From the NCBI GenBank assembly GCA_023436885.1, contig JAEZHI010000007.1, positions 62,001 through 126,000 of the forward strand: DNA of 64,000 nt, read 5' to 3'. The notes under the pieces were generated by a model. That model saw nothing but the letters and a program-made list of their open reading frames with translations, was not told where the DNA came from and searched no databases. This DNA is from Pseudomonadota bacterium. GTDB lineage: Bacteria > Pseudomonadota > Alphaproteobacteria > Rhizobiales > Pleomorphomonadaceae. The number at the start of each line of letters is the position of its first letter. Position 1 is the stretch's first letter. Positions 8,022 through 17,432 of the stretch are shown piece after piece. Both the position numbers and the translations under genes were made by a program.

Positions 8022-8528
8022 TCAGCCCGGACGCGAGCCGGCCTCCTTCTCTTCCTTTTCCTTCAGAAGACCGCTGACCACCGCCGTGGTTCGGCGCAGT
8101 TCCATCAATGCTTGCTCGATTTCCTTCTTCTGCTTCTCCAGGATGGCGATCCGTTCGTTGAAACGATCGAGGGCAACCTTCAGCTGCCCGGCCTGACCAT
8201 CGCGAAGATCGTAAAGATCAAGCATGCCCTTGATCTCTGTCAGCGAGAAACCGACACGTTTGCCCATCAGGACGAGCTTGAGGCGAGCGCGATCCCGGCG
8301 CGAGTAAAGGCGATTGAGTCCCTCCCGACGCGGGTTGATCAACCCCTTGTCCTCATAAAAACGCAGGGTGCGCAAGGTGACGTCGAACTCACGGGCAAGG
8401 TCCCCAATGGAGAACAGCGACCCGCGAGGATGCAGCCCGTCATCATCTTCCAGCTTGTCGGCAATAACGGCACCGATTTGCGCCTCGGCGGCGGGATCGT
8501 CGCTTTCGGTCACCAGCTCAATCTCCAT
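8022..8528 (-). CDS. MerR-family transcriptional regulator
   Basis: 168 residues. The winged-helix MerR domain (about 37-105) begins FSIGDLAREFDVTLRTLRFYEDKGL, here cited by its key parts FSIGDLA and RTLRFYEDKGL. A long C-terminal coiled coil (about 115-155) forms the dimer. There is no cysteine cluster for metals, and no recognisable effector domain beyond the coiled coil. A preceding acidic N-terminal stretch of about 35 residues is unusual in length. It is divergent from the podJ-like gene across 279 bases. ATG 8528 has a weak ribosome site; a GTG at 8576 is possible. Confidence 0.85.
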   Translation of the reverse strand: MEIELVTESDDPAAEAQIGAVIADKLEDDDGLHPRGSLFSIGDLAREFDVTLRTLRFYEDKGLINPRREGLNRLYSRRDRARLKLVLMGKRVGFSLTEIKGMLDLYDLRDGQAGQLKVALDRFNERIAILEKQKKEIEQALMELRRTTAVVSGLLKEKEEKEAGSRPG

Positions 8529-8807
8529 GCAGGCTTGCTGGAACGGCCAAAGGCCGGGAGCGGTTAAACTGTGCACAAGCTTCCGTTTACGTCAAGGTAT
8601 GGACTTCGGAACTCTCTTGCGTTGTTTTTCGAGGCGCCTGAGTAAGGTTCCGTTCAGAGCCCTTAAAAAAGCCCCCTGTCCCGATTGTTTGGTTAACCCG
8701 GCGTTTACCCTGTTTTTGCAAATTGCCCAATGAATGAATGCATCCTGGCGGTGCTTCGTCCCGCTGGCTGAGGCTGCGGGAACGCACCGCGAGTGGGGAG
8801 AACGATC

Positions 8808-11800
8808 ATGGCGTCGCGGGCTACGTCTCGTTTGAGCAGCGGAATGGGCGGAGCGAGCCAATACGACCGGGAGCCGGCGGGCTTCAGTGGGTATGGTGGG
8901 AACGAAGCCCGACGTGAAAGCGACCCGGTCGATCGCATCCTCGTATCCCTCGACCGTCTCGGCGAACGCATACGGACGCTGTCACCCGTCGAAGATAGGA
9001 GGACCGTCAGGCCGAGCCCAGCAGATGCCGAGCCAGACGAACTCCAGCGAGCCATTGACCAGATTTCCCGCAAGCGTAGCGCCATGGCTTCGGGACGAGG
9101 TGCCGCTCGCGACGATGCAGACGTTGCCGAACTAGGCGCTCGTGTCCGCGCACTCAGCCAGGAAATGGGCGCCGACCGCCGAAGGGTTCCGCCCCTCGGT
9201 GACGGGTTGGCAACCGAGGTGGCCGACCTGCGAGCAGAAATCGATCGGCTGGTCGAGGCGAGTTCCGGGCGGAACCTCGAAAATGCCTTCGATACATTGG
9301 TGGCGCGGCTCGATGACATTCGCGCATCTGTCGACAACCCGCGCATCGTTAGCGACCTCGTGCAGAGGCTCGCCGAAATTCGCCGGCTGATCGCGACGCT
9401 CCCCTCGGGCGACCAGGTGGGCGTGATTACGGCGCGTCTCGATCGTCTGGCTGAACGGCTGGATCAAGGGCTTGGCGATCAACGCGTCCTCGGCGACTTC
9501 GGCCGCAGCCTGTCAGATCTTGCGGCAGCTGTCGCGCAGCTCGACAAGCGCGAAGTGATCATCGCGATCGAGCGTCGTCTCGACGATGTGGCAGGAAGCA
9601 TTCGCTCCATCGAGCGCGAGATTGCAGATTTCTCGCGTTGGCAGGAAAGTCTCGAACGGCAGAACGCAACGCTGTCGCAGGTCGCGCAACGATCCGAGCA
9701 GCTCCCACGTTTTGCCCACGAACTGGAACGGCAGTCGGCTTCGATTGAAAAGATCGCCCGGTCGACGGACGGACTTCCGCGCCTTGCCGAAGAGATCGAC
9801 GGGCTGCGCCTGTCTCTCGAACGGCCAGGGGCAACGCTTGATGCCGCTGCCATTCAAGCTCTTGACGAGCGTTTTGCCGAGCTCGGCCGCTCGCTTGAAG
9901 CGCAACTGCGGCCAATGGCGAGCGGCTTACCCGAAGACCTGGCAGCGGCGCTGACACGCATCGAAGCCAAACTGGCAGAGCCAGCCCCGACAAGCCGCAT
10001 TTCGGAAATCGAGGATCGCATCGCGGTCCTGACCCGCTCCATCGCCGACATCGATTTTGCGACCGGTAAAGACGTCGCGGCCCTCGAAAGCGCCGTCGAG
10101 CATCTCCGCGACGAGGTGCTTGCGGCCTCGGGACGCCCCGACGCCGGCCTCGCTGCCGATGTACGGGCCCTGGTGGAACGTCTCGACCGACTGGATGCGC
10201 CGTCGATCAGCGCCGCCGCCTTCGACCGGCTGGAAAGCCGTATCGCAGACATTGCCGTCCGCCTTGAAACGCGGCCCAACGAGATTGCGGCGCTGGCTGG
10301 GGCGCTCGAAAGGCTCGACGCCACCATGTCGAGTTCGCTGTCTGTTGAAGCTATTGCGGACCGCGTAGCGGCGGCCAGCCGCGACAGCGATGCGCCCGCT
10401 CGTCTTGCCAACGTCGAAGCCGGTATCAATCGGCTAGGCGAGGATCTGCGGGCCGATGCCGAGCGCGATCGTGGTCTACTTCTGGCCATCGGTCAGACGG
10501 TTGAGCGCTTGGCGTTGCGCGAGATGGAAGCAGGCGGAACAAGCAGCGGGATTTCCGAGACAAAACCGAAGCGCGCCCAGAAGGACAATTGGGAAGAGAT
10601 AGAAGAGGCTCTTGCCAAGCAGATGCCGTCCGGCACAGACGACGATGGAGAGGACTTGCCGCGGATCTTCGGGCGCAAGTCCGCGCCCTCACCGCGCATC
10701 GAGCCTCAGCTCAACAAGCCTGAACAAGCCGCCGCCGAGGACCCGGCTCTACCGCCGGGCTTCGACGTCAACAAGCCTCTCGAACCCGGTTCAGGCAAAC
10801 CGCGTGTGCCGAAGTCGACACCGGCGTCCGATCGGGCACCCGGCTCGGACGCGCCCCGCACTCCCAGCAAGGCCGATTTCATCGCCGCCGCCCGCAGGGC
10901 CGCTCAGGCCGCAGGCAGCGGAGCGCCCGGTGAGGCCGGCAAGGAAGAAGCGCCGTCAAAGGCAAAGCGCCGCTTCGCCATGCCTAAGCTGGACATTCGC
11001 AAGGTGGCGATGGCTTCCGCGGCGGTGTTGATTGCGCTCGGGGTTCTGAAGATCGGTCACGATATGCTCGGTCGGCTGTCCGCTCCGCCGGAGGCACCGG
11101 CTGAGACGACCTCTGCACCCGAGCCGGCCGCATCCGGCGTGCCGACCACCACCGCGCCAGCTGCCGAGGCGACAACTTCTCAAGCGCCGAAGGTTCAGCC
11201 CCCGGCCTCTGCTGCCCCTGCGACGACGCCAGTGGAAGGACTTTCATCGCCGCCAGCTCCTCCTGCAAGTCTGGAAATTCCGGCTGCACCCCAGGTGATG
11301 ACTCCTGCCGATGGCTTTTCGCACGCGCCATCCACGTTGCCGACCGATGGCTTTAGCCCAGTGCCGACAGTAACGTCTCCGCCGCCCACGGCCCCCAGTT
11401 CGGCAATCGAAGCCCCCGCGTCCCCCACGGCTGGCGCCTTGCCACCGTTGCCGGACGCCATTGGGCCCAAAGCTCTGCGTGATGCGGCAGCCAGTGGCGA
11501 TCCGCTTGCCGCCGTCGAGGTAGCCGCGCGCTTCGCAGATGGTCGCGGGGTGCCCCAGGATCTTCCGAGCGCGGTCAGTTGGTACCGCCGTGCAGCCGAA
11601 GCAGGTCTAGCGCCCGCTCAGTACCGGCTCGGCAGTCTTTACGAGAAGGGAATAGGCACAGCCCGCGACGCGAAAGCAGCCGCTGAGTGGTATGCCAAGG
11701 CAGCCGCTCTCGGCAACTCCAAAGCAATGCATAACCTCGCGGTGATCAATGCCGAAGGCAGCCTTGGCGCGCCGGACTATGCGCTGGCTGCCAAATGGTT

Positions 11801-12299
11801 CCAGGAAGCCGCTGAGCACGGCATCCGCGATAGCCAGTTCAACCTCGGCATTCTCTATGCCCGTGGTCTCGGCGTACCGCGTGACCTCGTGACATCCTAC
11901 AAGTGGTTCGCTTTGGCCGCCACCGCCGGCGATACCGACAGCGCCAAGAAGCGCGATGACATTGCTCAGGCACTTTCCAAGGATGATCTGGCGCGCGCGC
12001 GCCTTGCGGTCGAGAGCTGGGTCGCCAAGCCTGTCGACCCCAAGGCAGAGGAGGTGCCGCCTGCCGATCCGACCTGGTCGGCGACACCCGAGCATACGGC
12101 CTCGGTCGATACATCCCGGACAATCGCGCGCACGCAGGCCATTCTCCTGAGCCTGGGCTTCGACGCCGGTGCGCCCGATGGCAAGATGGGACGCAAGACG
12201 CGCGACGCGATCGCCGCCTTCCAAACTTCCAAGGGACTTCCGGCTACCGGTGAGATCGACAAGGCGTTGATACAGGCTCTCGGCATGCCAACGATCTGA
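8808..12299 (+). CDS. podJ: PodJ-like polar organiser with Sel1 repeats and peptidoglycan-binding domain
   Basis: 1163 residues. The N-terminal ~560 residues are nearly continuous coiled coil with repeated LDRLxERL-type heptads. A charged/proline-rich linker follows, then one membrane segment (about 731-752, VAMASAAVLIALGVL). Outside the membrane come a Pro/Ala/Thr-rich stretch, about four Sel1-type repeats (about 890-1045) and a C-terminal PG_binding_1 domain (about 1103-1163, LLSLGFDAGAPDGKMG). This is the layout of Caulobacter/Agrobacterium PodJ, which organises the cell pole and recruits development proteins. ATG 8808 follows GGGGAG; a GTG at 8793 is alternative. A strong terminator follows. 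Confidence 0.8.
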   Translation: MASRATSRLSSGMGGASQYDREPAGFSGYGGNEARRESDPVDRILVSLDRLGERIRTLSPVEDRRTVRPSPADAEPDELQRAIDQISRKRSAMASGRGAARDDADVAELGARVRALSQEMGADRRRVPPLGDGLATEVADLRAEIDRLVEASSGRNLENAFDTLVARLDDIRASVDNPRIVSDLVQRLAEIRRLIATLPSGDQVGVITARLDRLAERLDQGLGDQRVLGDFGRSLSDLAAAVAQLDKREVIIAIERRLDDVAGSIRSIEREIADFSRWQESLERQNATLSQVAQRSEQLPRFAHELERQSASIEKIARSTDGLPRLAEEIDGLRLSLERPGATLDAAAIQALDERFAELGRSLEAQLRPMASGLPEDLAAALTRIEAKLAEPAPTSRISEIEDRIAVLTRSIADIDFATGKDVAALESAVEHLRDEVLAASGRPDAGLAADVRALVERLDRLDAPSISAAAFDRLESRIADIAVRLETRPNEIAALAGALERLDATMSSSLSVEAIADRVAAASRDSDAPARLANVEAGINRLGEDLRADAERDRGLLLAIGQTVERLALREMEAGGTSSGISETKPKRAQKDNWEEIEEALAKQMPSGTDDDGEDLPRIFGRKSAPSPRIEPQLNKPEQAAAEDPALPPGFDVNKPLEPGSGKPRVPKSTPASDRAPGSDAPRTPSKADFIAAARRAAQAAGSGAPGEAGKEEAPSKAKRRFAMPKLDIRKVAMASAAVLIALGVLKIGHDMLGRLSAPPEAPAETTSAPEPAASGVPTTTAPAAEATTSQAPKVQPPASAAPATTPVEGLSSPPAPPASLEIPAAPQVMTPADGFSHAPSTLPTDGFSPVPTVTSPPPTAPSSAIEAPASPTAGALPPLPDAIGPKALRDAAASGDPLAAVEVAARFADGRGVPQDLPSAVSWYRRAAEAGLAPAQYRLGSLYEKGIGTARDAKAAAEWYAKAAALGNSKAMHNLAVINAEGSLGAPDYALAAKWFQEAAEHGIRDSQFNLGILYARGLGVPRDLVTSYKWFALAATAGDTDSAKKRDDIAQALSKDDLARARLAVESWVAKPVDPKAEEVPPADPTWSATPEHTASVDTSRTIARTQAILLSLGFDAGAPDGKMGRKTRDAIAAFQTSKGLPATGEIDKALIQALGMPTI

Positions 12300-12317
12300 T
12301 AAAGCCGTTGTGTTTTG

Positions 12318-12353
12318 AGCCCCCGGCGCACCAGCTCCGGGGCTTTCTTTTTG
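12318..12353 (+). terminator. Rho-independent terminator after podJ-like gene
   Basis: AGCCCC with a one-base bulge then CGG, a short loop, CCGGGGCT and the tract TTTCTTTTT. It begins 19 bases after the stop codon. Confidence 0.88.
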
Positions 12354-12463
12354 TGCCCGATGTGTTTTTGCCGGAAAGACCTGACAAAGCTAAGTTGCGT
12401 TGCACTTTTTCAAGAGGTTGCAAGCTAATACTCGATTGAAGCTCCCAGAACGGATGACAGGTC

Positions 12464-13387
12464 GTGGATCTCTACCTGCCGATCGCCGAAATGCCGATGA
12501 ACGTTTTCCTGCTGCTCGGGATGGGGGCAGCAGTCGGGTTCCTCTCCGGCATGTTCGGTGTGGGCGGAGGCTTCCTCCTCACGCCGCTTCTGATCTTTTC
12601 GGGCATCTCGCCAGCGGTCGCCGTCGCCTCGGTTTCCTCGCAGATCGTTGCCAACTCGGCATCCGGCGTCCTCGCCTACCTCCGCAAGAAGACGGTCGAC
12701 TTGAAGCTCGGACTATTCCTGACGCTGTCCGGTATTCTCGGTTCTGCGGTAGGTGTGTGGGTTTACGGAGCGTTGCGGGGCGTCGGCCAGCTCGACGTTG
12801 TCATCGCCCTTAGCTACGTTGCATTTCTCGGCACGATTGGCGCCCTGATGGTTGTGGAAGCCGTACGGGCGATCATCGCCAAGCAACGCGGCACCCCACT
12901 CCCGGTGCGCCGCCCAGGCCAACACAGCTGGATCGCGGGATTACCGCTCCGCGTCCGCTTTCATCGTTCGCGGCTCTACATCTCGGCCCTACCCGTCATC
13001 GCGCTCGGAGCGGCTATCGGCTTTCTCGGCGCGCTGCTGGGCATAGGCGGCGGCTTCATCATGGTGCCGGCGCTCATCTATCTCCTTCGGGTACCAACAA
13101 CCATCGTCATAGGGACGACGCTCCTGCAAACGCTGGGTACAATGGCCTTCACGACGTTCATTCAGTCGGCGACCAACCAGACGGTGGATGTCATCCTCGG
13201 GCTTGCACTGATGGTTGGTGGCGTGGTGGGCGCGCAGTTCGGCGCGCGTGTCGGCCAGTCCCTGCGTGGCGAGACCCTGCGGCTTCTTCTCGGCCTACTG
13301 GTGCTGTCGGTCGGCCTCAGGTTCGCGGTCGATCTGGTCGCACGGCCGGACGAACTCTATTCCGTCAGCCGTACGGGAGGAGGATGA
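12464..13387 (+). CDS. TSUP-family (TauE/SafE) permease
   Basis: Inner-membrane protein of 307 residues with about eight hydrophobic segments in two repeats. Each repeat opens with the family motif, GFLSGMFGVGGGFLLTPLL near residue 25 and GFLGALLGIGGGFIMVP near 190. Members export or import sulfite, sulfoacetate and other small sulfur or organic anions; the substrate is unknown here. The start is a GTG at 12464 with ACAGG upstream. The downstream gene begins one base after its stop and is probably translationally coupled. Confidence 0.88.
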   Translation: MDLYLPIAEMPMNVFLLLGMGAAVGFLSGMFGVGGGFLLTPLLIFSGISPAVAVASVSSQIVANSASGVLAYLRKKTVDLKLGLFLTLSGILGSAVGVWVYGALRGVGQLDVVIALSYVAFLGTIGALMVVEAVRAIIAKQRGTPLPVRRPGQHSWIAGLPLRVRFHRSRLYISALPVIALGAAIGFLGALLGIGGGFIMVPALIYLLRVPTTIVIGTTLLQTLGTMAFTTFIQSATNQTVDVILGLALMVGGVVGAQFGARVGQSLRGETLRLLLGLLVLSVGLRFAVDLVARPDELYSVSRTGGG

Positions 13388-13388
13388 G

Positions 13389-14150
13389 ATGATCCTCCGG
13401 CTCCTTCTGGGCGCTCTGTTTGCAATCATCGCATCGGCTCTTCGCGCCGAGACACTGGTAACGGCGCTTTCCACCGAGCGGGTGTCAATCGAATCCAACT
13501 TCACCGGCTCGGGGCTGGTTATCTTCGGCACCGTGGAGCGCGACCAGCAGACCATTGCCCGTGGGGCTCCCTATGAGATCGTCGTGACGCTGGCGGGCCC
13601 GCTTCGCCCAATGGTAGCGCGCCGCAAGGAACGAATAGCTGGCATCTGGATCAATCGGGTGTCAAGCGAGTTGCCGCGTGTGCCTTCCTTCCTGGCCATA
13701 GCGACCACGGCGCCAATGGCCGACGTAGCTGGCAATCCAGTTCGTGCCCGGCAAGGCCTCGGGTTTGACATGTTGCCGACACGTGGGCTGCCCGACGCCC
13801 TTCCTCCGATCCGGACAGACTTCGACGCCGCCTTCCTGCGCCTGATGCAGAAGGATGGGTTGTTCAGCCTCAACGAGGGCAGCGTGGAATTCCTGTCGCC
13901 ACAGCTGTTCCGCGCGCCGATCGCACTGCCGTCGAACGTTCCGATCGGCTGGTACACGGCCACCGTCTACCTGTTCTCCGGCGGCGTGCTGCTCGCCAAG
14001 ACGACGCAGGATTTCTCGATCCTGAAGGGCGGATTCGAGCAGGCAATCAGCAACCTCGCGCACCAACAGCCGGTGCTCTACGGCCTTGCCACGGTGGTGG
14101 TCGCCTGTTTCACCGGCTGGCTGGCTGGCGTAGCCTTCCGTAGAGACTAG
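13389..14150 (+). CDS. TIGR02186-family transmembrane protein
   Basis: 253 residues: a signal peptide or N-terminal anchor (1-20, LLLGALFAIIASALRA), a beta-rich periplasmic domain starting LVTALSTERVSIESNFTG, and a C-terminal membrane helix (about 228-248). The pattern fits the alphaproteobacterial family TIGR02186, often found next to a TSUP permease. It probably works with the permease as a periplasmic accessory subunit; that is inference from context. ATG 13389 follows GGAGGATGAG and overlaps the permease ribosome region. Confidence 0.82.
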   Translation: MILRLLLGALFAIIASALRAETLVTALSTERVSIESNFTGSGLVIFGTVERDQQTIARGAPYEIVVTLAGPLRPMVARRKERIAGIWINRVSSELPRVPSFLAIATTAPMADVAGNPVRARQGLGFDMLPTRGLPDALPPIRTDFDAAFLRLMQKDGLFSLNEGSVEFLSPQLFRAPIALPSNVPIGWYTATVYLFSGGVLLAKTTQDFSILKGGFEQAISNLAHQQPVLYGLATVVVACFTGWLAGVAFRRD

Positions 14151-14156
14151 CTATCT

Positions 14157-14879
14157 TCAATCCGGCAGGAATTCCGCCGAACGCACTGGGTAGACGCGTC
14201 CATCCGACAACATCCAGGCGATCAGGCGGGACCGTTCGAACAGCCCCTTGAACGCCACGTCCATGACGTTGAGCCCGCCCGTATAGGCGCCGAAGGCAGG
14301 CAGCAGGCAACGGCTACCATCGCAAACAAAGGCGCGCCGGCGGACCGACCGGGTTCGTCCCACCTTGGCGGCAGGATGTAGATGACCCGCGACTTCCCCA
14401 GCAGATCGACCAACCCTCGGCTCATGCCTGAAGACGAGAGGCCCGACGACGATTTCGGCCACAGGTGTACCGCCGAGGCCGGCTGGTGGCAGGGGATCAT
14501 GGTTGCCAGCCACCCAGGTCCAGTCGACCGAGCCGACCAGCGTCGAGAGATTTTCAAGGTCAACAGGAGCCAGCCGTCCCTCGGCCTCGCCATCGTGAAA
14601 ACTGTCGCCGAGGGCGATCACCCGCTCCGGCTTGAGGCGACCGATCGCTTCCGCCAACGCCCTCAGCGTGGCGCGCGTATCATACGGGGGCACGAAGCGA
14701 CCGCGCGAGCCGTGCGAAGAGCCTTTCTCAAGATGCAGATCGGCAACGACAAGCAGCCGCTCTTCCGGCCAATGCAACACGCCGGAAGCGTCGAAGCGCA
14801 CGGCAGCGCCATTCAGATTCACGAGACCACCCGCGGTCAGCACGTCGTCGTCTCCTTGTCCCGCCCTCAGCGCCGTCAC
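14157..14879 (-). CDS. pdeM: Ligase-associated metallophosphoesterase
   Basis: Calcineurin-like phosphoesterase of 240 residues. Metal motifs are VVADLHLEKGS (Dx H), ALGDSFHD (GDxxH), WVAGNHDP (GNHD) and GHLHP. The family (TIGR04123) sits with ligase-associated helicases and is linked to DNA end processing. It overlaps the helicase gene by 4 bases at 14876-14879, so the two are translated together. The ATP-dependent ligase and the beta-lactamase-fold exonuclease that usually complete the cassette are not in this window. Confidence 0.85.
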   Translation of the reverse strand: MTALRAGQGDDDVLTAGGLVNLNGAAVRFDASGVLHWPEERLLVVADLHLEKGSSHGSRGRFVPPYDTRATLRALAEAIGRLKPERVIALGDSFHDGEAEGRLAPVDLENLSTLVGSVDWTWVAGNHDPLPPAGLGGTPVAEIVVGPLVFRHEPRVGRSAGEVAGHLHPAAKVGRTRSVRRRAFVCDGSRCLLPAFGAYTGGLNVMDVAFKGLFERSRLIAWMLSDGRVYPVRSAEFLPD

Positions 14880-17404
14880 GCCATGGCCTCCCGAATGATC
14901 TCATCTGCAGCCTGCCGGAGGACATCCTCATCGGCCTCGCCCGCCACCCGCTCCCCGCCGATTTCGAGCATGATCGGCACGGCAAGCGGAGAGATGCGGT
15001 CGAGCCGCTTGTGCACGATGCGGCCGCTGATTCTTGACAGCATATCCGAGAGGCGTCCCAGGTCCAAAAGACCGGAGGACGCATCGGCCCACGCTGCTTC
15101 CAGAAGGATGTGATCCGGCTGGTGCTCGCGCAGCACGTCGTAGATGAGATCGGTGGACACCGTGACCTGCCGGCCAGTCTTCTGAGCACCAACGGCATTC
15201 TTCTCGACAAGACCGGCGATCATCGCGCAGGCCTTGAACATCCGCTTCAAAAGATAGCTTTCAGCCATCCAGGCTTCGAGATCATCGCCCAGCATGTCCG
15301 GTTCCAGAAGTCGCGACAGCGTAGGCTCGCCGAGCGCAAACGCACTGCCAACATCGGCGGTGCACCAGACGCCGATCACATAGTCGGTCGCGATAAAACC
15401 AAGCGGCTTCTGGCCAAAACGCTCGAGACGGCGCGTGAGCAACATGCCGAGCGTCTGATGGGCAAGACGCCCTTCGAAAGGATAGAGCACGAGAAAGAAG
15501 CGGCCCCGGTGAGGAAACGTCTCAACCAGCAGCTCGTCGGGCTTGGGAAGAAGCGAGTGATCTCGCTGCAGGGACAGCCAGTCGCGCACCGGGGCCGGTA
15601 GCTTTCCCCACGAAGACGGGTCGGACAACATCTTGCGAACGCCCGCGGCGAGAAAAGTGGAAAGCGGGAACTTGCCACCGGCGTAGACGGGAATGCGAGG
15701 ATCGCTCGAACGGGCCCGCGAGACGATAACCTCGGTCTCGCGCATGCCTTCAAAACGCAAAACTTCGCCGGCAAATAAAAAGGTGTCACCGACCTTCATC
15801 TGCTCGCAGAAATATTCCTCCACCTCGCCAAGCAGACGGCCGCCCATCACCGGACCGCGTCCGCGAGCCTTGCCGCCGAGGCGTACCTTCAACATCGGGC
15901 TTTCGATGATGGTGCCGACATTGAGCCGGTAGGCCTGCGCAAAGCGTGGGTGGGTGAGGCGCCACGTGCCGTCAGCCGTCAACTTGATCTTGGCATAACG
16001 CTCATAGGCGCGAAGTGCGTAGCCGCCAGTCGCGACCAGATCTACCACGCGGTCGAACCGCTCGCGGCCGAGAGCTCGGTAGGGATAGGCGGAAATGACT
16101 TCGTTATAGAATTCATCGGCGCGAAACGGGCCGGCCACCGCCCGGCCCAAGATATGCTGGGCAAGGACATCGAGCGCGCCGTCGCGGATCGGTGGCGTGT
16201 CCTGTGCTCCGATATAGTTAGCATCGAGCGCTGCCTGACACTCCAGCACTTCGAAGCGATTGGCCGGGACAAGCAGTGCCGTGGATGGCTCGTCCATGCG
16301 GTGGTTGGCGCGCCCGACCCGCTGGGCCAGCCGGCTCGCTCCCTTGGGCGCGCCGACATGGATGACGAGGTCGACATCACCCCAGTCGATGCCCAGGTCG
16401 AGCGTCGAAGTGGCAACGACAGCGCGAAGACGCCCATCCGCCATTGCCGCCTCCACCTTGCGCCTTTGGCCGACGTCGAGAGAGCCATGATGAAGAGCGA
16501 TCGGCAGGTTGGCGTCGTTGAGGCGCCAAAGCTCGGAGAACACCATCTCCGCCTGGCTGCGCGTGTTGACGAAGATCAGCGTCATCCGCCGCCGATCGAT
16601 TTCGGCGAGCAGGCCTTCGTAGGCGTAGCGGGCAGAATGCCCCGCCCAGGGAATCGTCTCATCGGCCTCGAAGATGCGGATGTCCGGACGGGCTCCGCCC
16701 TTCACAGTCACGATCTCGGATAGCGCGGGCGGCAGGCCAGGTTCCTGCGGCACAAGCCAGGCTCGCAACTCGTCCGGCTCGGCCACCGTTGCCGACAGGC
16801 CGACGGTGCGAATGGCAGGCGCAATAGCCCGAAGGCGGGATAGGCCGAGGGCCAGAAGGTCGCCGCGTTTGCTGGTCACCAGCGCGTGCAACTCGTCGAG
16901 GATCACCGTCTTCAGATCTTCGAAAAAGGTCTCCGCATCGCGGCCGGCGAGGAGCAGCGCGAGTTGCTCCGGCGTGGTGAGCAGGATGTCGGGCGGGATC
17001 AGCTTTTGCCGCTGGCGACGGGATGAAGAAGTGTCTCCGGTCCGCGTCTCGATCGCGATATCGAGACCAATGCCACGAACCGGGGTTTCAAGATTGCGCT
17101 CGATATCGACGGCCAGCGCCTTGAGTGGAGAAACGTAGAGTGTGTGAACGCCGCGCCGACGCGTGCCCGGCTTCCATTTGGGACGAGCGGCGAGATCGAC
17201 AAGCGACGGCAGAAAGCCGGCGAGCGTCTTGCCGGCACCAGTCGGTGCGATCAGCAATACTGAACGGCCAGCAAGCCCGTGTTCCAGAAGCGCAAGCTGA
17301 TGGGCGCGCGGACTCCAGCCACGCGAAGAGAACCAGGCCTCGAACTTGGGGGGCAAAAGATTCGTCTCGGTCACCGGGCGAGTAAGCCCGATTTCCGCGA
17401 ACAA
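14876..17404 (-). CDS. Ligase-associated DEXH-box helicase (Lhr-like)
   Basis: 842-residue superfamily 2 helicase. Walker A is APTGAGKT, the Walker B-type box DELH, motif III region VGLSATVAEPDEL, then in domain 2 HHGSLDVGQR, STLDLGIDWG and the arginine-finger motif QRVGRANH. A winged-helix and Lhr-specific C-terminal part follow (HPRFAQAYRLN, DYVIG). It matches the ligase-associated helicases (TIGR04121) of bacterial repair cassettes. The start is uncertain: a TTG at 17404 or a GTG at 17374 (VTETNLLPPKF), neither with a good ribosome site. It is coupled to pdeM downstream. Confidence 0.88.
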   Translation of the reverse strand: MFAEIGLTRPVTETNLLPPKFEAWFSSRGWSPRAHQLALLEHGLAGRSVLLIAPTGAGKTLAGFLPSLVDLAARPKWKPGTRRRGVHTLYVSPLKALAVDIERNLETPVRGIGLDIAIETRTGDTSSSRRQRQKLIPPDILLTTPEQLALLLAGRDAETFFEDLKTVILDELHALVTSKRGDLLALGLSRLRAIAPAIRTVGLSATVAEPDELRAWLVPQEPGLPPALSEIVTVKGGARPDIRIFEADETIPWAGHSARYAYEGLLAEIDRRRMTLIFVNTRSQAEMVFSELWRLNDANLPIALHHGSLDVGQRRKVEAAMADGRLRAVVATSTLDLGIDWGDVDLVIHVGAPKGASRLAQRVGRANHRMDEPSTALLVPANRFEVLECQAALDANYIGAQDTPPIRDGALDVLAQHILGRAVAGPFRADEFYNEVISAYPYRALGRERFDRVVDLVATGGYALRAYERYAKIKLTADGTWRLTHPRFAQAYRLNVGTIIESPMLKVRLGGKARGRGPVMGGRLLGEVEEYFCEQMKVGDTFLFAGEVLRFEGMRETEVIVSRARSSDPRIPVYAGGKFPLSTFLAAGVRKMLSDPSSWGKLPAPVRDWLSLQRDHSLLPKPDELLVETFPHRGRFFLVLYPFEGRLAHQTLGMLLTRRLERFGQKPLGFIATDYVIGVWCTADVGSAFALGEPTLSRLLEPDMLGDDLEAWMAESYLLKRMFKACAMIAGLVEKNAVGAQKTGRQVTVSTDLIYDVLREHQPDHILLEAAWADASSGLLDLGRLSDMLSRISGRIVHKRLDRISPLAVPIMLEIGGERVAGEADEDVLRQAADEIIREAMA

Positions 17405-17432
17405 GTGAAGAACATTTGCGAGGCCGGGTTCA

